From contig JBBDXI010000050.1 of NCBI GenBank assembly GCA_040902425.1, positions 1 to 27,736 on the forward strand: a stretch of 27,736 nucleotides of DNA. The letters run 5' to 3'. Below, piece after piece: positions 1 to 8,100 of the stretch; within the stretch, counting starts at the first letter, position 1, and each line of letters begins with the position of its first letter. Under the pieces are notes generated by a model. The model had not been told where the DNA came from, searched no databases, and saw only the letters and a list, made by a program, of their open reading frames with translations. This DNA is from JBBDXI01 sp040902425. Its GTDB lineage: Bacteria > Planctomycetota > Phycisphaerae > Phycisphaerales > UBA1924. A program made the translations under genes and the position numbers.

Positions 1-197
1 GGACCTCGTGCCCGATCCCGTGCTGCGAGAGCCGCCGCCGCCGCCGCGGCGAGCGCGAGGCGAGGACCAGGCGCGGGGGGGGCACCCCACCGCCCCCTTC
101 CCCCCGCAGACCCTCGCCCGCCCCCCCCATGTCCATGGCTCCCGCCCGGCCCGTCTGCACCATGGGCCAAGTGTACCAGCGGGGGGGGCGGAGCCGG

Positions 198-203
198 TAC
201 GAT
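198..203 (+). promoter_or_regulatory. Candidate -10 box (TACGAT) for the nitrilase-family gene
   Basis: TACGAT lies exactly 6 bases before the ATG at 210. A start point about 7 bases downstream of the hexamer would fall on the start codon, giving a leaderless message. No good -35 is visible. The site helps choose 210 over the in-frame ATGs at 129 and 162. Confidence 0.4.
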
Positions 204-209
204 GCCCCG

Positions 210-1073
210 ATGCGGGCGCACCTCGTCCAGCTCGACATCACCTGGGAGGACCGGCAGGCCAACTTCGACCGGGTCGAGCGGCTGCTCTCGGGGGGGCGCG
301 CGGAGGTTCGCGAGGGCGACCTGGTCGTGCTCCCGGAGATGTTCGACACGGGCTTCTCGCTGAACACGGGGTCCACCGCCGACCGCGACAGCGCCACGCT
401 GCGGTACCTGACGCAGCTCGCGGGCGACCTGAAGGTCACCGTCCAGGGCGGGCGCACCGTGGTCCCCAAGGGCTCGCCCCCCCTCCCCCCCCTCCTGGCC
501 GAGAACCGGGCGCCGATCATCGGCCCCGATGGGAGGCTCATCGCCGAGTACGCCAAGGTCCACCCCTTCAGCTTCGGGCGCGAGCCGGAGCGCTTCCGGG
601 GCGGGACCGAGGTCCTGACCTACCCGTGGGAGGCCGCCCCCCCCGATGGTCACTCCCCCCTGACCGTCTGCCCCGCCATCTGCTACGACCTGCGCTTCCC
701 CGAGCTGTTCCGGCGCGGCCTGCTGAAGGGCGCGGAACTCTTCGCCGTCGGCGCCAACTGGCCCGACACGGGGGGGCGCCAGCACCACTGGCGGGCCCTC
801 CTCATCGCCCGCGCCATCGAGAACCAGGCGTTCGTCCTCGGCGTGAACCGCACCGGCCGCGACCCGACGCTCAACTACGTCGGCGGCTCGATCGCCATCG
901 GCCCGCGCGGCGAGGTGCTGGGGGAACTCGGCCCGGAGGAAGCGGTGCTCTCCGTCGAGATCAACCCGCGCGACCTGCGCGCCTGGCGCGAGACGTTCCC
1001 GGCGTGGCGCGATATCCGGCTGATCGCGGGGAGTGGGAGTGGGGGTGGGAGCGCGAGCGGGCCCTCCTCCTGA
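210..1073 (+). CDS. Nitrilase-superfamily carbon-nitrogen hydrolase (omega-amidase-like)
   Basis: A 287-residue cytoplasmic hydrolase of the nitrilase superfamily, which cleaves C-N bonds in amides. The Glu-Lys-Cys triad is visible: Glu43 in VVLPEMFDTGF, Lys116 in YAKVHPFSFG and Cys158 in AICYDLRFPELFR. The CYDLRFPELFR and EMFDTGF signatures most resemble the omega-amidase/YafV branch, which hydrolyses alpha-ketoglutaramate or alpha-ketosuccinamate; that substrate is an inference. Length is normal for the family. I chose the ATG at 210 because homology begins there (MRAHLVQLDITWEDR, the usual beta-strand start) and a -10-like box sits 6 bases before it; an ATG at 129 would add 27 low-complexity residues. 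The C-terminus ends in a Gly/Ser-rich tail of about 14 residues encoded by GGGAGT-like repeats, probably disordered. Confidence in the family is high, in the substrate low. Confidence 0.9.
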   Translation: MRAHLVQLDITWEDRQANFDRVERLLSGGRAEVREGDLVVLPEMFDTGFSLNTGSTADRDSATLRYLTQLAGDLKVTVQGGRTVVPKGSPPLPPLLAENRAPIIGPDGRLIAEYAKVHPFSFGREPERFRGGTEVLTYPWEAAPPDGHSPLTVCPAICYDLRFPELFRRGLLKGAELFAVGANWPDTGGRQHHWRALLIARAIENQAFVLGVNRTGRDPTLNYVGGSIAIGPRGEVLGELGPEEAVLSVEINPRDLRAWRETFPAWRDIRLIAGSGSGGGSASGPSS

Positions 1074-1118
1074 CGAGCGGCGAGCGCCAGCGACCCGTCG
1101 CCGGAAGAGAGACAGCCA

Positions 1119-1147
1119 CAGATGACCCAGATGGGCCCAGATGGGAG
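1119..1147 (+). repeat. Short tandem repeat of CAGATGnnn(n)
   Basis: Three tandem copies beginning CAGATG (at 1119, 1128 and 1138; units of 9 and 10 bases) lie in the short gap between the nitrilase gene and the small gene. No function can be assigned. They may be remnants of a dispersed intergenic word. Confidence 0.45.
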
Positions 1148-1203
1148 CGCGGGCGAGCCGGGTCATCCCCGCCCCGTTTACCCATCCACCGCTGCCGACG
1201 CGG

Positions 1204-1209
1204 TAGACT
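1204..1209 (+). promoter_or_regulatory. Candidate -10 box (TAGACT) for the small gene at 1217
   Basis: GGTAGACTG occurs here with 7 bases between the hexamer and the ATG. The same nonamer core recurs before the carbonic-anhydrase-like gene (22671-22676) and the TPR lipoprotein gene (27628-27633, minus strand). No clear -35 is present. Confidence 0.4.
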
Positions 1210-1216
1210 GGAAAGC

Positions 1217-1486
1217 ATGGACTCCAGAACGTACCACCCGGCCCATCGCGAAGCGGCCGGCAAGCGTGTTCACAGCGTCTACTCGTTGCGTCCCGACCGT
1301 GGCCCTGGTCGCGAGCGCCTTTTCATCATTTTCGACGACCGGTCAGTCCTTGAGCTTGTGGCGGGCGTGGATTTCCTCGGGCATCACGGCGGACGTGCGA
1401 CGCGGGCGGCGCTGCACTCACACTTCTATACGGCTGAGGAGGCCGCGAGAATGCTGGACGATCCGCCGCTCCCGGCGGTGCCGTAG
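1217..1486 (+). CDS. Small hypothetical protein (89 aa)
   Basis: An 89-residue protein of unknown family. Its composition looks like a real folded protein: RLFIIFDDRSVLELVAGVDFLG suggests two beta-strands and a turn, followed by an acidic helix (YTAEEAARMLDD). There is no signal peptide or membrane segment. The ATG at 1217 is supported by TAGACT seven bases upstream and by GGAAAG directly before it, which could act as a weak ribosome binding site. The reading frame stays open far upstream, but the upstream peptide is a Pro/Arg-rich shadow of the nitrilase gene, so only the 3' part is taken as genuine. It stands alone, 143 bases after the nitrilase gene on the same strand. No function is proposed. 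Confidence 0.6.
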   Translation: MDSRTYHPAHREAAGKRVHSVYSLRPDRGPGRERLFIIFDDRSVLELVAGVDFLGHHGGRATRAALHSHFYTAEEAARMLDDPPLPAVP

Positions 1487-1506
1487 CCCCGCACCACCGA
1501 GAGCGA

Positions 1507-1530
1507 GGGCCGCACCCCCGATGGCGGCCC
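1507..1530. terminator. Possible weak hairpin terminator
   Basis: GGGCCGC (1507-1513) pairs with GCGGCCC (1524-1530) across a 10-base loop, 21 bases after the stop of the small gene. No T-tract follows, so a role in termination is uncertain. Confidence 0.25.
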
Positions 1531-1669
1531 CGGCCCGAGACTGCCGAAGCGCACGGCGAACCCCCTGCCGGTTGCGGCGCGGCTCGTGACGGTAAAATGT
1601 ACAATTCGCCGCCGGCGGGGGTGCGGACCGGCCGCATACCGGAACGCCCTGACGCCGTGGCATCGCCAA

Positions 1670-2260
1670 TCACTTCGGAAAGTACCAGTTCCAATTTAAC
1701 CAATAATCCAGAAATGTCCTTACCACAACGACGGCACAAAGAAGCGCCCAAGCAAAGGTCCATTTCCTCCCCCTGCGGATGACCAACCAGAGGATCGGAA
1801 ACGTGACCGTGTTGATCCCCGCCCACCACATCGTGGGCGCCCCGTGCGCGAAATACACGCCCCACCCCCACATTGCGTCAAGGAGGAGTATCACCCCATA
1901 CAAAAAGTAAAACTCGCGCCACTGCGACCGCCGCATCTGCCGCGAGAGGAGAAAGATCACGGCCGCTTCAATCGTAAAGACACCGATGTCCAGCAGGAGG
2001 AGCCCGCGGTCGGCATTGACGTACGTTTGGCTCAGATAGAGATTCATCCCGTGAAAGAACGGAACGACAAGTACGATCACGCTGATAAGGGCTGGGACGC
2101 GTCCAGGATCGAAACACCGACGCCAGATCTTCTGACTTGGCGGGCTGGCAGTCGAGGAATCGCATGTTTCCTTCGCGAACTGCGACAGGGCTTCTGTAAC
2201 CGCAAGAGCAAGAATGACTCCATAAAACCACTGGAGGCTCTCGATTGGACCGGGCGTCAT
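1670..2260 (-). CDS. Uncharacterised multi-pass membrane protein
   Basis: A 196-residue integral membrane protein with about six hydrophobic segments: near residues 10-27, 56-76, 85-105, 115-137, 140-158 and 164-185, separated by short Arg/Lys-rich loops such as SRQMRRSQWRE and IRRGRKW. It is rich in Trp and Tyr (WYFPK at the C-terminus). I do not recognise the family. The ATG at 2260 is preceded by GGAGG five bases upstream; a TTG at 2272 overlapping that site is less likely. The upstream gene ends at 2273, 12 bases away, so the two form an operon. Base composition is clearly lower in G+C than the rest of the window, with runs such as CCAATTTAACCAATAAT near the 3' end, which suggests recent transfer. 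Confidence 0.75.
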   Translation of the reverse strand: MTPGPIESLQWFYGVILALAVTEALSQFAKETCDSSTASPPSQKIWRRCFDPGRVPALISVIVLVVPFFHGMNLYLSQTYVNADRGLLLLDIGVFTIEAAVIFLLSRQMRRSQWREFYFLYGVILLLDAMWGWGVYFAHGAPTMWWAGINTVTFPILWLVIRRGRKWTFAWALLCAVVVVRTFLDYWLNWNWYFPK

Positions 2261-2272
2261 GTGTTCCTCCAA

Positions 2273-2941
2273 TCAGGCCAGGCGCTTGACGAGCTCGGTT
2301 AGAGTGTCGGCATGCCGCGCCAGGTCGTCGGCGTCCGGGTCTCCTCGCCGCCGCGCAATGTGTGCAAATGTCTGCACCTCGCGCGCAAACTCCTGTAGGA
2401 AACGCCGGGCCAAGACGCTTTCGTCCCGTACACCCTCCTTTTGTGCGGTTTCAGAGGACTCCATCGCCCACAGCGCCCATATGTTCCCGCGGAGCAGCTC
2501 CGTCGTTAGCCCGCTTGTGGAAACAAGAGGCGAGATCGTGTACCCTGCCGATCGCAGCAGTGTCTCAGCGCGCCGTACGGCACGTTGCGAAGCAACCGCC
2601 TCTGGAGTGGACTGGCAGGCTTCATCAACGCGCTCCATTATCCTTAGATATTCGTCCCAGTCGCGGTCCGATACGCGACCCCTCTCCCGTTTGCGAGCAA
2701 GCGAATCCTCAAGGCGGCCAAGCTTGCCCTGAAGCTGGCGATCGATCTTCCCAGTGGAAGCGAAGACCGTCAGGAGTTTCTTGGCGCAAGCGATCGTACT
2801 TCTGGATGTGGAGCGGAACAGCATGCGGGCCTCCAGTGCAGGACGGGCCGCTTCATCATCGGTCAGATGGACGCTGTGCCAAAACCCTTCACCACAAGGT
2901 CGCCAACTGGGGCAATTCACGATTTCAATTGAAACTTCCAT
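2273..2941 (-). CDS. Uncharacterised cytoplasmic, mostly helical protein
   Basis: A 222-residue soluble protein without signal peptide or membrane segment. The N-terminus (MEVSIEIVNCPSW) looks beta-stranded; the rest is highly charged and helical, with stretches such as LQGKLGRLEDSLARKRERG and a C-terminal helix ending DTLTELVKRLA. I do not recognise a family. The ATG at 2941 has GGAGG about 14 bases upstream, rather far; upstream in-frame codons encode only a Pro/Gly-rich non-conserved-looking stretch. It is the first gene of a two-gene operon with the membrane protein that starts 12 bases after its stop. A TACAAT -10-like box lies at 3038-3043. G+C is lower than in neighbouring genes. A membrane protein paired with a small soluble partner invites guesses of a signalling or stress module, but nothing in the sequence proves one. 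Confidence 0.65.
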   Translation of the reverse strand: MEVSIEIVNCPSWRPCGEGFWHSVHLTDDEAARPALEARMLFRSTSRSTIACAKKLLTVFASTGKIDRQLQGKLGRLEDSLARKRERGRVSDRDWDEYLRIMERVDEACQSTPEAVASQRAVRRAETLLRSAGYTISPLVSTSGLTTELLRGNIWALWAMESSETAQKEGVRDESVLARRFLQEFAREVQTFAHIARRRGDPDADDLARHADTLTELVKRLA

Positions 2942-3037
2942 CCCGCCGGGCCGCACCTCCACGGGCGGGGCGGGGGCCGGTCCTGACTCCGGTCCCCGGG
3001 GGCCCGCCCGCTCCGGCACCGCCCGGCGGGCGGCTTA

Positions 3038-3043
3038 ATTGTA
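3038..3043 (-). promoter_or_regulatory. Candidate -10 box (TACAAT) for the 2941/2260 operon
   Basis: Read on the minus strand, TACAAT (5 of 6 matches to TATAAT) sits in an A/T-rich island, 96 bases before the ATG at 2941. The 21-bp repeat array begins about 67 bases further upstream, so the array would lie behind this promoter. Confidence 0.4.
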
Positions 3044-3109
3044 TCGGTGGCGGGCGGGGGGGGGACCGCCCACGAACGCGGCGGGGCGGGTCCGGGAACC
3101 GGGCGGGAC

Positions 3110-3298
3110 GGCGGGCGTTTTCGTGGGCACGGCGGGCGTGCGCATGGGAACGGCGGGCGTGTCGATGGGAACGGGGCGCGTGCGCGTGGGAACGGAGAGC
3201 GTGTCGATGGGAACGCGCCCCGTTCCCATGGGATCGGAGGGCGTGTCGATGGGAACGGCGGGCGTGCGCATGGGAACGGAGGGCGTGCGCGGGGGGGC
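3110..3298. repeat. Array of nine 21-bp tandem units with an internal palindrome
   Basis: Nine contiguous units start at 3110, 3131, 3152, 3173, 3194, 3215, 3236, 3257 and 3278. Most contain the core GCGTGCGCATGGGAAC or GCGTGTCGATGGGAAC; the first and last are diverged. The unit at 3215 carries the core in reverse, so ATGGGAACG (3207-3215) faces CGTTCCCAT (3221-3229) across a 5-base loop, a perfect 9-bp hairpin. Because 21 is a multiple of 3, several frames stay open through the array, including a minus-strand heptapeptide repeat (TPAVPIDTPS-type); I regard these as a by-product. The array sits between the stop of the PDZ lipoprotein gene and the candidate promoter of the 2941 operon. Apart from this array, the promoter box and an A/T-rich word near 3358-3377, the 465-base gap 2942-3406 shows nothing I can name. 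Confidence 0.85.
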
Positions 3299-3406
3299 GG
3301 GCGGCGGGATCTGGCGGTGCGGGGCCAGCTTTCGGAGGATGGCGGGGAGCGTCCGAGCAGCAGATGGCAGATAGCAGACCAGCGCCGTGCGGGCGCCGCC
3401 GCTGGC

Positions 3407-4057
3407 TCAGTCGTTCGCCCGCGGGTAGACCGTAATGCGTTTCACGTTCTGACCGCCATCGACGAGTTCCACCTCCATCGACTGACCCGGACGGCCCTCG
3501 GCCAGCGCTCGATAGAGCGCGAAGCGGTCACTGGTGGTGCGGTAGCCGCCGATGGAGAGGAGGCGATCACCGATGCGGGCCGGCGTGCCCTCGAAGCAAC
3601 TCCCCGGCTGAATGTCGCTCAGCTTGGAGTCGTTGTCAAGATTGATGCCCAGGCGAACCGGCGCGTACATGCAGGCCAGGGCGGTGTAGGCAGTCTGGTT
3701 GACGGGCTGCGTCCCGGATATTCCCATACCGTAGTAGGTCGTGATACTCCCGGCGTTGTACGCCTGAGCATCAATGACGACGACGAAATCAGCCCCCAAC
3801 TCGCTTCCCTTTGAGCCGAACGCAAAGAGAGTGGTCTCCGCGCCAACGTCGCTTCCGAGACGGTTGGTCAGCTTCGCGAACGGGATGCCGGCCCTCGTGG
3901 GCTGCTGGATGCCGACTTGGTAGACGGGCACGTTGGGTCCGCCGCGGGGGTTCGGCGTTACGGCCATGCCGGGGATGGGCTCCACCTGAACGCTAGTGCA
4001 GCCCAGCGGCGCAATCAACGATAGTGCCGCGAACATGACTTTGAGGAGGTTGTTCAC
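3407..4057 (-). CDS. PDZ-domain lipoprotein
   Basis: A 216-residue exported protein. The N-terminus is a signal peptide (MNNLLKVMFAALSLIAPLGC); Cys20 in APLGCTS is the likely lipid-attachment residue although PLGC is not a perfect lipobox. The middle (residues about 30-110) is a beta-rich region of unknown family. Residues about 125-210 form a PDZ-like domain (IQPGSCFEGTPARIGDRLLSIGGY, then VELVDGGQNVKRITVYPR), which in exported proteins binds peptide C-termini or regulates proteases; no protease domain is present here. The start is GTG at 4057, chosen because the signal peptide begins there and GAAGGAG lies 6 bases upstream. A -10-like TACGAT lies at 4108-4113. It is divergent from the FN3-type gene at 4344. 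Confidence 0.8.
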   Translation of the reverse strand: MNNLLKVMFAALSLIAPLGCTSVQVEPIPGMAVTPNPRGGPNVPVYQVGIQQPTRAGIPFAKLTNRLGSDVGAETTLFAFGSKGSELGADFVVVIDAQAYNAGSITTYYGMGISGTQPVNQTAYTALACMYAPVRLGINLDNDSKLSDIQPGSCFEGTPARIGDRLLSIGGYRTTSDRFALYRALAEGRPGQSMEVELVDGGQNVKRITVYPRAND

Positions 4058-4107
4058 CGCGTGCTCCTTCCCTCACACCCCCAATATGACGGGGCGCAAC
4101 CGGCGAC

Positions 4108-4113
4108 ATCGTA
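4108..4113 (-). promoter_or_regulatory. Candidate -10 box (TACGAT) for the PDZ lipoprotein gene
   Basis: Minus-strand TACGAT, 50 bases before the GTG start at 4057, followed by a leader with a good GAAGGAG ribosome binding site. It is the same hexamer as before the nitrilase gene. Confidence 0.35.
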
Positions 4114-4207
4114 GCGTGCGCCGCATCATGGGTCCAAGAGGGCGGCGATCCCTGAGGGCAGCGAAGGGCAGGTAACGGCCCGGGCCGCCCGGATGTTGGG
4201 GCTCGAG

Positions 4208-4242
4208 TTTGCCATTTGCTATTTGCCATTTGCTACTTTGCC
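4208..4242. repeat. A/T-rich repeat of TTTGCCATTTGCTA words
   Basis: Five overlapping copies of the word TTTGC(C/T)A or close variants in 35 bases, strikingly A/T-rich against its surroundings. On the minus strand it reads as GCAAATGGCAAATAGCAAATGG-type sequence. The same words recur at 5064-5100 and 5147-5183, and in degenerate form (GCAGATGGCAGATAGCAGA) near 3359-3377. Confidence 0.7.
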
Positions 4243-4343
4243 TCAAGCCGCCCGTCCGCCTCGCCGAAGCCTAACAGGTTCTCGACCCTCCCTCCTCCCC
4301 GCCTCCCTCCCCCCTCGCCCCTGAACAGAAAAGGAGACCGCCC

Positions 4344-5063
4344 ATGGGGAACGTCCCGAAGACCCGCCTCGGCAAGATCGAGTGGTACGAGTCCCACATC
4401 GCGCCCTGGACCGCCAACGCCGTCGCCATCGGCCTCACCGCCGAGACCGTCGCCGCGCTCGGCAGCGCGACGGAGAACGCCCGCAGCGCCTACGCCGCCC
4501 ACCTGGCCGCGCGGCAGTCCGCCGAGGTGGCGACGCAGAACTTCTACGAGCTGGTCCGCACCATGCACAACGCCCCGGGCGCGGGCGCCGACATGATCCA
4601 GACCATCAAGACCTTCGCCGAGACCACCGCCAACCCCGAGGTCTACACGCTCGCCGAGATCCCGCCGCCCGCGTCGCCCAGCACCGTTCCGCCGCCGGCG
4701 CTGCCGACGAGCTTCCGCGTCGAGATCGGGCAGGATGGCAACCTCATCATCCGCTGGAAGGCCAGCAACCCCGCCGGCTCGGCCGGGACGGCGTACATCG
4801 TCGAGCGGCGGCTCAACAGCGCCGGCGCGTACGCGTTCCTGGGCGCGGCCGGGGGCGACAAGACCTTCGACGATACCACCATCCCCGCGGGCACCGCCCA
4901 GGTGGACTACCGCGTCCGCGGCCAGCGCTCCGGCGTCAGCGGCCCCGCGGCGGTGTGGACCGTGCGCTTCGGCGTGGGTGGCGGCGGGGGCGGGCTCACC
5001 ATCGCGGCCCAGTTCCCCGGGACGGACACGGGCGGGGGGGGCGAGGTGAAGATGGCGGCGTGA
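4344..5063 (+). CDS. Fibronectin type III-like protein
   Basis: A 239-residue protein with no signal peptide. Residues 1-105 are helical (KTRLGKIEWYESHIAPW; then a long Ala-rich helix) and end in a Pro-rich hinge (PPPASPSTVPPPALP). Residues about 123-215 look like a fibronectin type III fold: SFRVEIGQDGNLIIRWKAS, then YIVERRLN and VDYRVRGQRSGVSGP, matching the B, C and F strands with the typical W and Y positions. The tail is Gly-rich. Proteins of this plan occur widely in planctomycetes, but I know no defined function. ATG 4344 is preceded by AAGGAG at 8 bases. It converges on the tricorn-type gene, with a strong terminator between. A scaffold or binding role is inference. Confidence 0.8.
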   Translation: MGNVPKTRLGKIEWYESHIAPWTANAVAIGLTAETVAALGSATENARSAYAAHLAARQSAEVATQNFYELVRTMHNAPGAGADMIQTIKTFAETTANPEVYTLAEIPPPASPSTVPPPALPTSFRVEIGQDGNLIIRWKASNPAGSAGTAYIVERRLNSAGAYAFLGAAGGDKTFDDTTIPAGTAQVDYRVRGQRSGVSGPAAVWTVRFGVGGGGGGLTIAAQFPGTDTGGGGEVKMAA

Positions 5064-5183
5064 GGCAAAGCAGCAAATCGCAGAGCAGCAAATCGCAAAT
5101 GAGGACAACGAATGCGGGCCCCGGAAGTTCACCCGGGGCCCGCTCTCTTTGCCATTTGCTGCTTTGCGATTTGCTGCTTTGCC
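5064..5183. repeat. 19-nt perfect inverted repeat enclosing a terminator
   Basis: GGCAAAGCAGCAAATCGCA (5064-5082) is repeated as its exact reverse complement at 5165-5183. Inside each side further AGCAAATCGC / TTTGCCATTTGCTG words occur. The left arm begins directly after the stop codon of the FN3-type gene, and the right arm ends 4 bases before the stop of the tricorn-type gene on the other strand, so the element fills the whole convergent gap. Confidence 0.85.
5114..5143. terminator. Strong bidirectional hairpin terminator
   Basis: GCGGGCCCCGG (5114-5124) pairs perfectly with CCGGGGCCCGC (5133-5143) across an 8-base loop. TCTCTTT follows on the plus strand, giving a canonical intrinsic terminator for the FN3-type gene. 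On the minus strand the tail is less T-rich (ATTCGTTGTCCTC), but the same stem probably also stops the tricorn transcript. Confidence 0.85.
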
Positions 5184-5187
5184 CGGC

Positions 5188-8100
5188 CTACCGGTCCTTC
5201 TCCGGCAGCCCCATCCCTGACCGGTCCGGGTACTCCGGCTTCGCCGGCGGGATGAACGGCCTGGTCCTGATCTCCTCCAGCATCAGCTCGACCGCCCGGT
5301 CCAGCTGCGGGTCAGCGCCGTAGGGGTTGGCCATGCTCGGCTGCATCTTCGCCGGGTCATCCACGACCTCGATGTCCGGGTCCACGCCGTGCCCCTCGAT
5401 GCCCCAGTTGCCGTCGGTCTTGTAGAAGCCGAAGGTGGGCGCGGTCACGTTCCCGCCGTCGATCAGCCCGGGGTTCCCCGAGATGCCCACCAGGCCGCCC
5501 CACGTCCGCATCCCGATCAGCTTGCCCAGCTTGTTCTGGCGGAAATAGCTCGGGAACGCGTCGCCCCCGGAGCCCGCCAGCCCGTTGATGAGCATGCACT
5601 TGGGGCCCTGGTGGCTGTCCGGCGGCCACATCCAGTCCTTGCCATCCCGCCGGGCCCAGTAGTTCGTCACCGGCCGGTTGAGCAGCTCGATGAAGCGCGT
5701 CGGGATCTGGCCGCCGCCGTTCCACCGCTCGTCGATGATCACCGCCTGCTTGCCGATCTGCCCGTAGAACTGGCGGAACAGGTTGTTCTGGCCGTTCTGC
5801 CCGGTGTCGGGGACGTAGACGTACCCGACCTTGCCGCCGGTCTTCTCCTCGACGTACTGCCGCTTGGCCTCGATCCAGGCGCGGTAGCGCAGGTCATCCT
5901 CGGATGAGAGACAGGCGACGACCACATCCCGCAGGCCCGTGGTCTTCTTCTTGGGCTTGTCCTTGTCCTCATCCTTCTTGCCGGCCTTGTCCGCCCCCCC
6001 GCCCCCCGCCTCCTTCTTCGCCGCCTCGGCCTCAAGCTTCGCCTCCGCCTCGGCCGCGGCCCGGTCGAGCACCGGCGTGTCGCTGACCGTGATCGTTGTC
6101 ACCCGCCCGGCGAGGCCCTGGAAGGCCCGCCAGGGGTCCTGCGACGGGTCCACCGGCACGCCGTTGACCGCCAGCAGGAAGTCGCCCTCCTTCACGTTCA
6201 CGCCCGGCTGCGTGAGCGGGCCCTTGGCATCCACATCCCACTCTGCGCCGCGGTAGATGCGGGAGATCCGGTAGGCCGCGGGCTTGCCGCCCTCCCCGCC
6301 CTCAGCCGGGACCAGCTCGAAATCGCACCCCAGCAGGCCCACGCCCACGCTCGGCCCGCTCTCGATATCGCCGCCGCTGTAGTAGGCGTGCCCGACGTTC
6401 AGCTCCGAGATCATCTCGGCGATGACGAAGGACACATCGTCGCGGCTGGAGCAGTCGGCGAGCATCTTGCCGTAGTGCTCGCGCATGCCCTTCCAGTCCA
6501 CGCCGTGCATCCCGGGGTCGTAGAAGAAGTCGCGCTGGATGCGCCAGGCGTCGGAGAAGATCTGCCTCCACTCCTCGCGCGGCTCGACCAGGGCGGTCAT
6601 CCCGGCCGTGGGGATGTTCTTGGCCGTGCTCCCCGCCGAGGCATCCTGGATGCTCGCCGTCCGCCCCTTGATCACCAGCGCCCTCTTGCCGTCGGCCGTC
6701 AGCTCGAAGTTCGACGCGCCCCCGGCGACCGTCTTCTCCTCCTTCTTCTCGTCGGCGAGGTCGAAGAGCTTGATCCCCGGCTCGCCGCCCTGGCCCACCG
6801 GCATCCGGGCGTAGATCAGCTGGTTCTTGTCGTTCACCGCCAGCCGCCCGAAGCGCCCGGCCGGCACGGGCAGGATCACCGCGCGGGCTTCCATCCCGTC
6901 GAGGTCGATCACCACCTCCTTCGCCTTGCCCTTCTTCTCGCCCTTCCCCTCGTCGGCCGCGGCCACCTCCCCCTTCCCCGCCGGGGCGCGCTGGGCCGTC
7001 ATCGGGAAGTCCCGGCCGTCGGAGACCGCCTTGCCGGTGAGCTGGCCGTCCTTGACGGTCAGCTCGAGCGCGACCTCGCCGTTCTCCACCGGGATGAGCA
7101 CATCCACGCGGCCCGTGGCCGGGTCGAACGTCCCGGGCACAAGGTCGCCCGTGAACAGCGGGCAAGTGATCGAGCCCGTGACCTTGTTGCCCTTCTCCAG
7201 CTTCAGGCGCAGCGTGAACGGCATCCCGCCCGGGGGGATCGGGTCCGGCCCCGTGGCCCGCCCTTCCCACGTCCCGGTGACCGGGTCATCGGCCGCGGCG
7301 TCACTCTTCTCGCCGTTCTCCTTCTTCTCGCCGTCCTTCTTCTCGTCTTTCTTCTCGGCCTTGTCGGCGTCGTCCTTCTTCGCCCCCCCGGCCCGCCAGT
7401 CCTCCTCGTCGCTCTTGGGGGCCCAGGGCGAGTCCATGTCCTTGCGCAGGGGCACCGCGACGAGGTTCATCGTCCCCTGGTAGATGAACGTCGTGTCCAG
7501 CTCGCTGTAGGTCGGAGAGAAGCTGCGCTTGCTCGTGAAGAAGAGCCAGTCGCCCTTGCGGTCGAAGGTGGGGGAGGTGTCGTCGAAGAACGTGCTGGTG
7601 ACGCGCTGCTTCTTGCCGGTCGCGACGTTGTAGAGCCAGATCACGCCCTGGCGGTTGTCCTCATCGTCGCGGGCGTAGGCGATCCACGCGCTGTCGGAGG
7701 ACCAGCTCGGGGTCATCCGCCCGGACCACGGGTCGGTGTCCACCAGCGTGGTCTCGGCCTTGCCGAACCCGCCGTCCTCGCCGGGCTCGCCCAGCGTGCT
7801 CAGGTAGAGTGCTCCAGTCTTGTCCGCGAAGGCGATCCGCTTCGAGTCGGGCGACCAGACGGGGTTGTACCGGTACACCTGCGGGGCGCTCCCGTCGGTC
7901 GTGATCAGGTGCGTCGGGCCCTGGCCGTCGCTCTGGGTGAGGTACAGCTCGTACTCGCCGGTTGCGTCGCCGAAGTAGGCGATCCACTTGCCATCCGGGC
8001 TCCACGAGGGGTCGCGCTCGGCGTTCCCGCTGGTCCGGGTGAGCGCCCGCGGCGAGCCCTGCTCGGCGGGGAGCGTCCAGACATCGCCCCGCCCCTCGAC

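Noticed and set aside
8..1216. Upstream extension of the small gene's frame across the nitrilase gene
   Set aside because: The translation is Pro/Arg-rich shadow; only the last 89 codons have protein-like composition and a start signal.
3110..3298. CRISPR array
   Set aside because: Units are directly adjacent 21-mers without spacers, and no cas genes are present.
3035..3374. Heptapeptide-repeat proteins in either direction across the 21-bp array
   Set aside because: Several frames are open simply because 21 is divisible by 3; there is no ribosome binding site, and the sequence is low complexity outside the array.
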